From assembly GCF_034424215.1 (NCBI RefSeq), contig NZ_CP139960.1, forward strand, positions 5,456,001 to 5,520,000: a stretch of DNA of 64,000 bases. The letters are read 5' to 3'. The notes below the pieces were generated by a model. The model saw nothing but the letters and a program-made list of their open reading frames with translations, did no database searches and had not been told where the DNA came from. Of the stretch, positions 54,340-62,582 are shown piece by piece; positions within the stretch are counted from its first letter, which is position 1; each line of letters starts with the position of its first letter. Source of the DNA: Niabella yanshanensis (GTDB taxonomy: Bacteria; Bacteroidota; Bacteroidia; Chitinophagales; Chitinophagaceae). Both the position numbers and the translations under genes were made by a program.

Positions 54340-54347
54340 TAGTTTTG
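54340..54347 (+). promoter_or_regulatory. -7 element TAGTTTTG of the SDR gene
   Basis: Exact match to TAnnTTTG, 14 bases upstream of the SDR ATG at 54362; the right half of the candidate HxlR operator overlaps the place where the -33 element should be. Confidence 0.5.
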
Positions 54348-54361
54348 TAAAAAATTATACG

Positions 54362-55108
54362 ATGAATCATACATTACAACACAAAGTAGCAGTCATTACA
54401 GGTGGTAACAGCGGTATCGGCCTGGCTGCAGCGAAAGAGCTGGTAGCGCGGGAGGCAACCGTATTGATTACCGGAAGAAGGAAAGAGGCTGTATATAAAG
54501 CGGCCGCAGAAACAGGGACCATCCCTTTTATAGCCGATCAGGCCAGTTTGGAGGATATTGAAAAATTGAAAGAGGAGCTGCAGGAGCGATTTGGTAAAAT
54601 TGATATCCTGTTTATTAACGCGGGCATCACCGGCGGCTTTGCATCTATAGCAGACGTTTCTGTTGAAAATTTTGATTCGGTAATGAATATCAATTTCAGA
54701 GGGGCCTATTTTACATTGAGTAAGTTAATTCCCCTGTTGAGTGATGGCGCTTCGGTAGTGATCTTGTCGTCCATTGTAGCAGCTACTTACCACCCCAATA
54801 GTTCGGTTTACCAGGCCAGCAAAGCGGCGCTTAACTCCATAGCCAAAACGGCAGCAGCAGAACTGGCTTCCAGGAATATCAGGGTGAATATTATCAGTCC
54901 GGGGCCCCATAAAACAGAAGTGATGAAAAAAGCAGGACTAGATGCGACAACCCTGGAGCAGATCAATGATCAGCTGGTAAATTCCATCCCGTTGAAAAAA
55001 ATGGGAGACCCTGCAGATATCGCAAAGCTGGTTGCTTATCTCTCCGGTCCTGAAGCTGGTTTTATTACCGGTTCGGAAATTATTGTAGATGGCGGTATGA
55101 TGTTATAG
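54362..55108 (+). CDS. SDR family oxidoreductase
   Basis: A 248-residue classical short-chain dehydrogenase/reductase. The nucleotide-binding motif is TGGNSGIGLA at about 12-21, NAG is in FINAGITGGF, the active site has Ser in ILSSIVAA and YQASK at about 147-151 (Tyr and Lys), and the C-terminus ends GSEIIVDGGMML. Substrate unknown. It is divergent from the HxlR regulator and likely under its control, possibly for detoxifying a carbonyl compound. An upstream frame to 54305 is rejected because it crosses the promoter region. Confidence 0.93.
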   Translation: MNHTLQHKVAVITGGNSGIGLAAAKELVAREATVLITGRRKEAVYKAAAETGTIPFIADQASLEDIEKLKEELQERFGKIDILFINAGITGGFASIADVSVENFDSVMNINFRGAYFTLSKLIPLLSDGASVVILSSIVAATYHPNSSVYQASKAALNSIAKTAAAELASRNIRVNIISPGPHKTEVMKKAGLDATTLEQINDQLVNSIPLKKMGDPADIAKLVAYLSGPEAGFITGSEIIVDGGMML

Positions 55109-55121
55109 CCAATAGCATCTG

Positions 55122-55153
55122 CAGGAACCGGGATTGGTCGGCCGGTATTCCTG
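55122..55153. terminator. Hairpin between convergent SDR and thioesterase genes
   Basis: CAGGAACCGG pairs with CCGGTATTCCTG, with a two-base bulge and a ten-base loop, then AAAACAGGG. It sits between two convergent stop codons and could act in both directions. Confidence 0.45.
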
Positions 55154-55162
55154 AAAACAGGG

Positions 55163-55546
55163 TCAAATAATTTTTACAGGTTTATGGTGTTCGTTGATCG
55201 CAACCAAAGTAAATGAACCGGTGACAACCTTATCCCTGCCTTCCTCCAGCATTTTTTCAAGAAATATATCTACACGAATACGCAGGCTTGTTGTACCTAC
55301 CCGCTCTACGCTTCCTATCAGTTCAATTAAAGATGAAGCTGGAATTGGCCGCATAAATTCTACCTGCTCGCTGCTTTTAATAACAAAGCCTTTCCTGGCA
55401 AACCGGGTGGCCGTCATAAAAGCGGTTTCCGTCATCATCAGCAATATCTTTCCACCAAACATCGTGTTATGATGGTTGGTACTATCGGGAAAAACGGTTT
55501 TAAAAACATGGGTTTCTGCCTGTGCTAACTTTTCTTCAAGGGTCAT
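55163..55546 (-). CDS. Acyl-CoA thioesterase, hotdog fold (YciA-like)
   Basis: A 127-residue single-hotdog thioesterase. FPDSTNHHNTMFGGKILLMMTETAFMTATRFA is the family's central helix region, with the catalytic-site His/Asn/Asp/Gly positions, and VIKSSEQVEFMRPI follows. It hydrolyses acyl-CoA to free acid and CoA; chain-length preference is unknown. The frame is open to 55567 through a TTG, but TTATTTTG, a near-consensus -7 element, overlaps that part, so the ATG at 55546 is used. Confidence 0.88.
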   Translation of the reverse strand: MTLEEKLAQAETHVFKTVFPDSTNHHNTMFGGKILLMMTETAFMTATRFARKGFVIKSSEQVEFMRPIPASSLIELIGSVERVGTTSLRIRVDIFLEKMLEEGRDKVVTGSFTLVAINEHHKPVKII

Positions 55547-55673
55547 ACTAAATGGATTACCCTGCAAAATAACTGTTTTACAGCATTAGCTCCTTATACT
55601 TAACTTAATGGCGCTTTTGTAAAGGTTTGTATGGGTAGGCTATAGTTAGAAGGTATGGCACTATATATAAATG

Positions 55674-55705
55674 CCGGTAAGGAGATGCACAGATCTCCTT
55701 ACCGG
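55674..55705. terminator. Strong terminator-like hairpin after the SWIB gene
   Basis: A perfect 13-bp stem CCGGTAAGGAGAT/ATCTCCTTACCGG with a six-base loop, 27 bp after the SWIB gene's stop codon and in the spacer toward the thioesterase gene. This is the most stable short inverted repeat noticed in the window. Confidence 0.65.
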
Positions 55706-55731
55706 TTAAATTATTACTGGGAGGGAAAACT

Positions 55732-56178
55732 TTATTTACTTACGTTGCTGCTTACAATCTTAGCCAGGTCAAACATAGATACCTGTGTTTTGCCGGCAAA
55801 TAGTGCTTTAAGTTTGTCATCGGCATTGATCATACGCTTGTTAACCGTATCCTGCAGCCCTTGTTTTTTAATATAAGCCCATACTTTTTTGATAATATCG
55901 GGTCTTGATGCAGGTTTGTTACCTATTACCGCAGCCAACACAGCACTAGGTGTTAGTGGCACTAATAATGCAGGATTGATTTTTCTCTTCTTTTTCGCTG
56001 CTGCTTTCTTAGGAGCCGCTTTTTTGGGCGCCGCCTTTTTTGCCGGAGCTTTCTTGGGGGCTGCCGCAGGTTTTGCCGCTGCCTGTTTTTTTGCTGGAGC
56101 CGCTTTTTTAGGGGCTGCTTTTGCCGGAGCGGACTTTTTAGCTGCCGCCTTCTTCACGGCTGCTTTTTTTGTTGCCAT
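55732..56178 (-). CDS. SWIB/MDM2-domain protein with histone-H1-like Lys/Ala tail
   Basis: A 148-residue protein in two parts. Residues 1-66 are nearly only Lys, Ala and Pro (KKAAPKKA-type repeats), like histone H1 or chlamydial HC proteins, and should bind DNA nonspecifically. Residues 70-148 form a SWIB domain (SAVLAAVIGNKPASRPDIIKKVWAYIKKQGLQD, then NKRMINADDKLKALF), a fold known from eukaryotic chromatin remodelers and present in some bacteria. It is probably a nucleoid protein. Repeat-rich DNA makes the tail length prone to variation. The gene is transcribed alone and ends in a strong hairpin. Confidence 0.9.
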   Translation of the reverse strand: MATKKAAVKKAAAKKSAPAKAAPKKAAPAKKQAAAKPAAAPKKAPAKKAAPKKAAPKKAAAKKKRKINPALLVPLTPSAVLAAVIGNKPASRPDIIKKVWAYIKKQGLQDTVNKRMINADDKLKALFAGKTQVSMFDLAKIVSSNVSK

Positions 56179-56288
56179 ATCAGAGTTTTATGTTGAATTA
56201 TAAACGGGTTAACCTACTAAAGTTAGGAAGAAATCAAATGCACCAACAAAATGTTGAAATAATATTTTAAAATCCAGGTATTTTATTT

Positions 56289-57275
56289 TCACCGGGTATC
56301 AGATTCTTTTTCCTGCTCCTTCTGCTGAACTGTTTTTCTGCCGGTTTCCACCTCTATTTCTCTGGTGGTAACCGCATAATCATTTGGATGGATATCATCC
56401 CCGTATGCCACAGCATAAGCTTTGGTGAACTCGGCGCCAAGGTAAAGAATAATGGAGGAGTAGTAGATCCATACAATCAATACGACCAGAGATCCTGCTG
56501 CACCGTAAGTACTGCCTACCTGGGTTTGGGAAATATAGATTGAAATGCCAAATTTACCCAGCATGAATAAAACGGCTGTAACGAATGCGCCTGCTATCAC
56601 ATCGCGCCAGCGGATCCTGGCGTCTGGCAGCACTTTAAAAATAACTGCGAATATAATGGCGCTGATTACCAGGGTTAATACCAGGTTGATAATGTAAAAA
56701 GCCACCACTGTCACATCCGGATACCTTGCCTGCAGGGCATTGCTGATACCCTCAATGACTCCCGACAAAGTCAATGATACCAGCAATAAAAATCCCAGGC
56801 TTACAATAACGGAGAAGGACAGGAACCGGTTCTGCAGCATTTTTAGCCAACCTTTTTTCGGTTTGGCTTTCAGTCCCCATATAGAATTAATAGAGTCCTG
56901 GATCTCGCCGAAGACGGTGGTGGCGCCTATCAGCAGTGTTATACCGCCAATAATGGCAGCAATCCTGCTTTTGCCGGCAAGCGATGCGTTTTTAATGATC
57001 TCCTGAAGCTGAATGGCTGTATCCTCACCAACAAATCCATTTAAAACCGCAAAAACTTCGCCTTCTACTGCCTCTTTCTTCAGGAAAAGTCCGCAGAGCG
57101 AAATGATCATCACCAACAACGGACCCATCGAAAAAACGGTGTAGTAAGCCAGTGATCCGCTTAATTTGGTGATCTTATGTTCTGAAAAACCTTTGAAGGT
57201 TTCTTTTAGTACATTCCAGATCCCTTTAAAAGTAAGGGGTTTTCTTTTACGGGCTGCCGCCGATAATATTGCCAT
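56289..57275 (-). CDS. YihY/virulence factor BrkB family membrane protein
   Basis: A 328-residue integral membrane protein of the YihY family (once called ribonuclease BN by mistake). About six hydrophobic segments are visible, with SGSLAYYTVFSMGPLLVMIISLCGLF at about 42-67, the loop SINSIWGLKAKPKKGWLKMLQNRFLS, and the C-terminal GAAGSLVVLIVWIYYSSIILYLGAEFTKAYA. The last 35 residues are polar and acidic. Function unknown; some members are discussed as transporters. It appears monocistronic. Confidence 0.88.
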   Translation of the reverse strand: MAILSAAARKRKPLTFKGIWNVLKETFKGFSEHKITKLSGSLAYYTVFSMGPLLVMIISLCGLFLKKEAVEGEVFAVLNGFVGEDTAIQLQEIIKNASLAGKSRIAAIIGGITLLIGATTVFGEIQDSINSIWGLKAKPKKGWLKMLQNRFLSFSVIVSLGFLLLVSLTLSGVIEGISNALQARYPDVTVVAFYIINLVLTLVISAIIFAVIFKVLPDARIRWRDVIAGAFVTAVLFMLGKFGISIYISQTQVGSTYGAAGSLVVLIVWIYYSSIILYLGAEFTKAYAVAYGDDIHPNDYAVTTREIEVETGRKTVQQKEQEKESDTR

Positions 57276-57469
57276 ACGGTATCAATTTAGGGCTGACTAT
57301 TTATGAATGAGTAACCTGCTTTTTGTCAAAGCTTAAAAGGTGTGGTTGCATAATAAATAAGCATGCCAAATATCAATTTGGCAGAAGGGAATATGATGTC
57401 TTGAAAATAGTTGTGTTTATGATAGGCTGGGGTACAGGTTTAGAGCAAACAGATCATATCTTGTTGTAC

Positions 57470-57664
57470 TTATGTATTTACCTGTGTAATTAAAATATAA
57501 CCTTCGTCATATTGGGTGAAAATAAAGTCTTGTTTATTTAAAGATTTTTCCTCCATTACTTCATGTACCAGCGTTAAAAGAAGCGTACCCCTGTTGAACG
57601 GGTCATCGCTGTTCGATAAACGCATAGTATGCAGTAACTCGTCATAGTTCAGTTGTTTTCTCAT
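57470..57664 (-). CDS. Small uncharacterised protein
   Basis: A 64-residue frame, soluble and acidic, starting MRKQLNYDELLHTMRLSNSD and ending with a short beta-like stretch FIFTQYDEGYILITQVNT. No family is recognised. There is no overlapping larger gene on either strand, and the amino acid make-up is ordinary, so a real gene is likely though not certain. Confidence 0.5.
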   Translation of the reverse strand: MRKQLNYDELLHTMRLSNSDDPFNRGTLLLTLVHEVMEEKSLNKQDFIFTQYDEGYILITQVNT

Positions 57665-57765
57665 ATATAAACAATGTGGAGTATTCTATAAAGATACTAA
57701 AACTTCCATTTTTTCGATCAGCAGCATTATAATTTAGACAATTAATAATAACTAAAAGCAATATA

Positions 57766-57858
57766 TTAATTATTGAAAAGAAAATCGTTGTTTCCTGTCA
57801 AAAGACGAAGCTTACGCTCCTGTGCCCCCAGGCTAACGGGCTGCTTGAAGTCCGTCAT
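57766..57858 (-). other. Short open frame of 30 codons in an otherwise empty spacer
   Basis: In the 305-bp gap before the DUF3325 operon, a minus-strand frame encodes MTDFKQPVSLGAQERKLR and a short end. It may be a remnant or chance frame. Apart from it and the -7 element at 57932, the gap 57665-57969 is A/T-rich and shows nothing. Confidence 0.2.
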
Positions 57859-57931
57859 CTCTATGATCAATGCAGGAATAATAGCCTAAAGAAATTCCGC
57901 ATTTAGTAAACAACCTCGGTGCAGTCGCAGG

Positions 57932-57939
57932 TACTTTTG
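57932..57939 (+). promoter_or_regulatory. -7 element TACTTTTG before the DUF3325 operon
   Basis: Exact match to TAnnTTTG, 30 bases before the ATG at 57970. It lies inside a longer frame that begins with GTG at 57919, which supports the shorter start. Confidence 0.5.
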
Positions 57940-57969
57940 TACGCGATTCTTTTAATTTATCAAAAAGCT

Positions 57970-58305
57970 ATGTATACATTACTGGCCGTTTGTTGTCTTT
58001 TAGGTTTTTTTCAGCAGTATAATACCTCCGCTAAAGCTAGGCTTGCAGTTGCGGGAAATTATGAGAAATGGCTCCGTTCCAATCCGGCCAAAGCCAGGTG
58101 GATCGGGCTGTTGCTGATGCTGTTTGGCCTTGCCATGTTAATAATAGCCGATGGTTGGATGCTGGGTATTTTTACCTTTATCCTGCTGCTAATGGCAGGG
58201 GCCTGTTATACCATTGTATTGGCGCCCCTGGGGTTTGTTAAACTCAAACATATCCTGCTTATGGCTACCCTGAGTTTATTGATTGAATTAATGATATTGA
58301 AATAA
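57970..58305 (+). CDS. DUF3325-like small membrane protein
   Basis: A 111-residue protein with three to four hydrophobic segments and a basic first loop (SAKARLAVAGNYEKWLRSNPAKARW). The pattern and genetic place, directly before a DUF3649 and a PepSY gene, match DUF3325 proteins of siderophore-uptake clusters. The ATG at 57970 is chosen because a promoter element lies upstream. Its stop overlaps the next start by one base (TAATG), so translation is coupled. Function unknown; probably linked to iron uptake. Confidence 0.65.
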   Translation: MYTLLAVCCLLGFFQQYNTSAKARLAVAGNYEKWLRSNPAKARWIGLLLMLFGLAMLIIADGWMLGIFTFILLLMAGACYTIVLAPLGFVKLKHILLMATLSLLIELMILK

Positions 58306-58580
58306 TGCCCGCCAACAAAAAATACCTGAGCGCACCTGGTCAAAGAGTTTTGAAAATTACCGCTGCATTCATAGGTGGCTACCTGGTCACACTCAGTTTT
58401 CACCAGTTGTTAATGCGGCTTTTTGATGCAAAGGCTATTGCCGTTACTGCTTCTTTTTCAACTTATCTTCTATGGTGTGCCCTGATGATACTGGCTTTTC
58501 TTTCTAAAAGCGGATGGAAGATCTGGCTTTGGTATATCATCCTAACCTTACTGTTTGCAGCACCTTTCCTTCTAAAATAG
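58305..58580 (+). CDS. DUF3649-like small membrane protein
   Basis: A 91-residue protein with three hydrophobic segments (about 18-40, 45-65 and 71-90) after a basic start. The FIGGYLVTLSFHQLLMRLFDAKAIAVTASFSTYLLWCALMI stretch fits the DUF3649 pattern, a family that travels with DUF3325 and PepSY membrane proteins in iron-uptake loci. It begins in the stop codon of the previous gene and ends 18 bp before the next. Confidence 0.6.
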   Translation: MPANKKYLSAPGQRVLKITAAFIGGYLVTLSFHQLLMRLFDAKAIAVTASFSTYLLWCALMILAFLSKSGWKIWLWYIILTLLFAAPFLLK

Positions 58581-58598
58581 TTTTAAAGTCTAATTTGA

Positions 58599-60179
58599 AT
58601 GAACAATCGTAATTATAATATCTATTTTCATACCCATACGATTAGCGGAATTATCATCAGTGCGATACTGTTCGTAATTTTTTTTGCCGGGTCATTTGCC
58701 TTTTTCAAAAGCGAAATATCCAACTGGCAGAAGAACGTTTCCAACCCGGCTGCTTCGAGGTATAACCTGGATTTTAATACCATAACGGATTCATTGGATC
58801 AACAATACGGGTTGTATGGCCGCAATGTTTCCTTTTATGTATATCCTCATACACCACGCCTGGGTGTTTCAGTCTCCGAATCAAAGGATACGACTAATAA
58901 AGCAAAGGGTGGTTTTTTCTATTACGATATTCAAAAGCATACAAGAGCTGATTATAAAGAGTCGTACGACCTGGGAGAATTTTTATACCGGCTTCATTTT
59001 CTGGCACAGGTAAATAGTATTGCTAACCTGGGTTTCCCTCTGGGTTATTATATTGCCGGTCTGGTGGCCTTTATATTCCTTTTCGCATTGATCACGGGGC
59101 TTTTGTTGCATTGGAATAAGATTGTATCCAATTTTTATGTGTTCAGGCCATGGGAGAAATTAAAGACAGTATGGACGGACCTGCATACCGCATTAGGTGT
59201 CATTAGCTTTCCGTTCCTGTTGATCTTTGCGGTTACCGGCAGTTTTTTCCTGGTAAGCTATCCCTTGTTTACACAGCCTACGGCTAAAATTCAGTATGCA
59301 GGAAATGAAGATTCATTAAATACGGTGCTGGGATACGGCCAAAGAAAAATAGATTTTTTGAACCAGCCATTACGGGATAAGGCTGATGTTAATTATTTCC
59401 TGCAGCAGGCTGCTGGCAAATGGGATCATACCCGCTTGTCTGGCCTTCAATTGGTTAATTACGGCGATGCCTCAATGGAAGTTATCATTGAAAATATATT
59501 GCCCACTCAACAAAAATTTGTAGGCAGCGGCGAAGTTATTTATAGTGCAGCTTCTAAGCAGGTAGTAGAAAGCAAGGACCCCGGCAGACCAGCCGGCTAT
59601 ACTGATGTGGTGCAAAACCTGGTTTATAACCTGCATTTTGGTAACTATGGCGGGTATGCAGTAAAAATACTGTACTTTTTCCTGGGCATATGCGGCTGTG
59701 TAGTGATCATATCCGGGGTATTGATATGGCTGACGGCCCGGAATAAAAAGAATATCCCTGAAAAGAAAAAAAGATTTAACGAGTGGTTGACGCATATCTA
59801 CCTGGCTGTAAGTCTCGCTATGTTCCCGGTTACTGCCGCGGCCTTTATCGCAGTTAAAATTTACCCGGGGGGTGGTATGGCTTTTATATACCCGTTTTAT
59901 TTCTGGAGCTGGCTGGTGGTAGCAGTTTTGCTGAGCATTCGGAAAAACAATTACAAAACGAACCGGGACTGTATGCTTTCAGGCGCATTGATCGGGTTGG
60001 CCATACCTATAGTAAATGGTATAGTAACCGGCAACTGGATATGGATAACTTATAGTAAAGGATATTCGGATATTTTATTGATCGACCTGTTCTGGATCAT
60101 TCTATCTGCGGCTTCTTTTACCTGCTGGTGGTTGATTGTGAAAAAGCAAAAGCCGGTTGAAAGTGCCGGATTTGCATAG
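58599..60179 (+). CDS. PepSY-associated TM domain protein
   Basis: A 526-residue inner-membrane protein of the PepSY_TM family. A first helix at about 15-35 (ISGIIISAILFVIFFAGSFAFF), then a periplasmic part, helices at about 150-175 and 197-222, a large loop with GEVIYSAASKQVVE, and four more helices in the last third. Conserved His residues (HTHT at 11-14, YRLHF near 130, LHW near 170, DLHTALG near 192, NLHFG near 347) may bind heme. Relatives act as ferric-siderophore reductases. No TonB-dependent siderophore receptor is adjacent here, which is unusual for this gene set. Confidence 0.85.
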   Translation: MNNRNYNIYFHTHTISGIIISAILFVIFFAGSFAFFKSEISNWQKNVSNPAASRYNLDFNTITDSLDQQYGLYGRNVSFYVYPHTPRLGVSVSESKDTTNKAKGGFFYYDIQKHTRADYKESYDLGEFLYRLHFLAQVNSIANLGFPLGYYIAGLVAFIFLFALITGLLLHWNKIVSNFYVFRPWEKLKTVWTDLHTALGVISFPFLLIFAVTGSFFLVSYPLFTQPTAKIQYAGNEDSLNTVLGYGQRKIDFLNQPLRDKADVNYFLQQAAGKWDHTRLSGLQLVNYGDASMEVIIENILPTQQKFVGSGEVIYSAASKQVVESKDPGRPAGYTDVVQNLVYNLHFGNYGGYAVKILYFFLGICGCVVIISGVLIWLTARNKKNIPEKKKRFNEWLTHIYLAVSLAMFPVTAAAFIAVKIYPGGGMAFIYPFYFWSWLVVAVLLSIRKNNYKTNRDCMLSGALIGLAIPIVNGIVTGNWIWITYSKGYSDILLIDLFWIILSAASFTCWWLIVKKQKPVESAGFA

Positions 60180-60250
60180 ATACCAATCTGTCAATTTTTT
60201 ACAGATGTAACTACAGTGACTGGTGATTATATATTGTTGTTCAAGAATAT

Positions 60251-61804
60251 CTAAGTAATATTCGTCTTTTCATTGATCTTTTTTACAACCTGGTCCAGGT
60301 CTTCTACTGAAGCTACCATCATATTCAGTATTTCCTGTAACTCAGCCGAGATGCCGGCTTCCATATCCTTTATCAGGCTGGCAAGTCCCAGCAGTCTCAT
60401 TAATGGGGCACGTACCTCATGCGATTGCGACCAGGCTATATCTCTCAGTGTTTTGTTATATTGCTCAATTGAATTAATATAGCGAACCTGCTCGGTAATA
60501 TCCCGGAAAAATATGGATAATCCGGTTGAAGAAGGAAATGCTCCAACATCGAACCAGGAGCAGGTACCTTCATAGTAAGCCTTAAAATATTGCGATTGTC
60601 CCGTCTTCATCGCTTCCTGGTAGTTATAATAAAAAGGCGTATCGACGGCATCTGCATATACTTCCCATAAATTGTGATTGATGATGTCTTTTCTTTTACG
60701 TCCCAATATTTGTTCGGCGCGATTATTCCAATAGGTGACTTTCCAGGCCTGATCCACCGCAAAAAAAGCATCTCCGATCCGCTCCAGTACCATTTCCTTT
60801 TCCAGTAAGGCTTCCACAGCAGCCAGTTCTGCTTTTTTAGTAGCATCAATGTCCTGTAAAGTGCCTTCAACGCAAAACGGTTTGCCCGTGGCGTCTTTTT
60901 TTAACCGGCCTTTACCATGCACCCACTTCACGATCCCATTTGCCAGAACAATGCGATGCTCTTTATCGTAGCCGGGAAACATACGAATTGATGGTGAAGC
61001 TGGAGGGGGAAACAGGTTACGGTCGTCGGGGTGAATGGAGTTCAAAAATGTCTCATACTGTGGAGAAAAATGCCGTTTGTCTACGCCCAATATTTCATAT
61101 ATCTCATCAGACCAGAATAATTTGCCGGTGTCAAAATTGTATTGCCAGTACCCGATGCGCGCGATCTTTTGCGCCGCTACCAGCTTAGCCTGCAAATCAG
61201 TAAGGGTTTCTAATGCTTCTTCGCGTTGTGTGACATCAACACATAACAATAGGGTGTGATTGACTCCGCGGCTATTAAACAAAAATGAAGAAGCCTCCAA
61301 CTTTACGACCGCCTTATCGGGCCTGAGGTAAGCGAGTATCGATGTGGTCGAATCGACGGGATATGCCTTATAGTTAAGGGTATTAAGTTCGGGCAATAAA
61401 GTAAAGATGTTTTTGCCGATAATTTTTTCCTTTGTAAAACCTAAAAGGTTAACTGCTTTCTGATTGATATCCAATAAAATCCCGGTATCAGTCTCATATA
61501 TCAAATTCGCAATGGGCCCCAGGCGGAATAGTAGCTGGTGACTCTGTTGAATGTCTTGCAGTACCTCATCTTTTGCTCTTAGCTCGTTATACTTCCGGAG
61601 TTGGCCTTTTGAAAAGCGCTGCATAATGAAGTATAGCAATAAAGCAGTGAAGCAAACAAGCAAAAATCCTTTTGCGGTTTGATACCATAATACTAACTGG
61701 CCTGAGGGAAAGAAGAATGCTATTATGCGATCGCTCAGGTAGATCCATAACATTCCTGTTCCCAGGTAAAGTAGGGTTAAAGGGAGGGCTTTTAGGAATT
61801 TCAT
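60251..61804 (-). CDS. PAS-domain sensor protein with truncated kinase core (HisKA only)
   Basis: A 517-residue protein: two N-terminal transmembrane helices (about 5-24 and 38-60), three PAS domains (about 95-200, 215-335 and 340-455), then a HisKA-like helix pair with SHEVRAPLMRLLGLASLI and a C-terminal coiled end. The protein stops at about 40 residues after the H-box; no ATPase domain (N- or G-box) is present in it or adjacent. It may be a pseudokinase, a phosphotransfer adaptor, or a receptor working with a separate ATPase. The ATG at 61804 begins at the first membrane helix; the frame to 61927 is not needed. Confidence 0.82.
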   Translation of the reverse strand: MKFLKALPLTLLYLGTGMLWIYLSDRIIAFFFPSGQLVLWYQTAKGFLLVCFTALLLYFIMQRFSKGQLRKYNELRAKDEVLQDIQQSHQLLFRLGPIANLIYETDTGILLDINQKAVNLLGFTKEKIIGKNIFTLLPELNTLNYKAYPVDSTTSILAYLRPDKAVVKLEASSFLFNSRGVNHTLLLCVDVTQREEALETLTDLQAKLVAAQKIARIGYWQYNFDTGKLFWSDEIYEILGVDKRHFSPQYETFLNSIHPDDRNLFPPPASPSIRMFPGYDKEHRIVLANGIVKWVHGKGRLKKDATGKPFCVEGTLQDIDATKKAELAAVEALLEKEMVLERIGDAFFAVDQAWKVTYWNNRAEQILGRKRKDIINHNLWEVYADAVDTPFYYNYQEAMKTGQSQYFKAYYEGTCSWFDVGAFPSSTGLSIFFRDITEQVRYINSIEQYNKTLRDIAWSQSHEVRAPLMRLLGLASLIKDMEAGISAELQEILNMMVASVEDLDQVVKKINEKTNIT

Positions 61805-61982
61805 CACTTTTCTTTTTCTCTTCGGGGCTGGAAATATACTGCAAGAAATGATAACACAAAAAGTCTGCCCTAATGTACTGACGATCAAATATGCTTCACG
61901 CTCCAACCGTGGGAATAAAATAAGCAATGTGTTCTATTTGCTTTGGCGCGGCATTTGCATACATCTAATCTGTAAAATTCAA

Positions 61983-62321
61983 ATGATGAGAAGTGAAGTG
62001 GAAAAAGCCGATGTCAGATTATTGTATCAGCTAAAAGATCAGAAGAGAAGATTTATTATACTGGCCCCTTGTCAAAACACAACCTCCCTGACCAATGGAT
62101 CTCAAAAAACAGTGTTAACCCTCCATCACTATGACGCGCTGATAACAGCGCGGGCACATAGCAATACTTTAAAGGGAAAGTATACATTTATATTTGACCT
62201 GGAAAATGAAACCCATTTGTACAAGCTGGAGCAATTGTTGACCAGTGATACGCTTTATGATATTTGTATACAACCTAATGTCATAAAGTGGGGTGGTGAG
62301 CCGGTTGATTCGTTTCAGTAA
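61983..62321 (+). CDS. Uncharacterised 112-residue protein
   Basis: A soluble protein starting MMRSEVEKADVRLLYQLKDQ, then RRFIILAPCQNTTSL and KGKYTFIFDLENETHLYKLEQLLTSD. No family is recognised; the mix of strands and helices suggests one small alpha/beta domain. It is divergent from the PAS protein with 178 bp between the starts. The frame is open to 61848, but the later ATG is preferred since the upstream part reads into the spacer. Confidence 0.5.
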   Translation: MMRSEVEKADVRLLYQLKDQKRRFIILAPCQNTTSLTNGSQKTVLTLHHYDALITARAHSNTLKGKYTFIFDLENETHLYKLEQLLTSDTLYDICIQPNVIKWGGEPVDSFQ

Positions 62322-62528
62322 AGTGTGATAAACTACCATTTGTTATGCTGGGTTTTGAAGGTTTGGTCCTTTAAACAGGGTTTAAATGCATTTAATCGGA
62401 ATTAAATAAATTATTTTTTTGTTAATAACGATAAAGATTGTATATTGGGTCTAGTAATTTAAGTTATTGATTTTTTGCTTTTTAGATGCCGAAGGAATTT
62501 ATTTAATCATGATTTTTTTAGTTGTTTG

Positions 62529-62553
62529 AAATGACGGGTTTTACCCGTCATTT
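62529..62553. terminator. Bidirectional terminator hairpin between convergent genes
   Basis: AAATGACGGG and CCCGTCATTT form a perfect ten-bp stem around TTTTA, followed by TTATTG. It lies between the convergent 112-residue gene and SDR gene. Its core ACGGG-N5-CCCGT resembles the inverted repeat at 26960-26977. The rest of 62322-62582 is A/T-rich without a gene. Confidence 0.7.
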
Positions 62554-62582
62554 TTATTGTTCAGGCAGTGCAAAAGTGTCGA

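Noticed and set aside
55889-56203. 104-codon plus frame rich in Ala and Phe
   Set aside because: Antisense reading of the Lys/Ala repeat of the SWIB gene; low-complexity artefact.
60185-60206. ATCTGT/ACAGAT hairpin after the PepSY gene
   Set aside because: Six-bp stem with a T-rich loop and no T-run after it; too weak to call.
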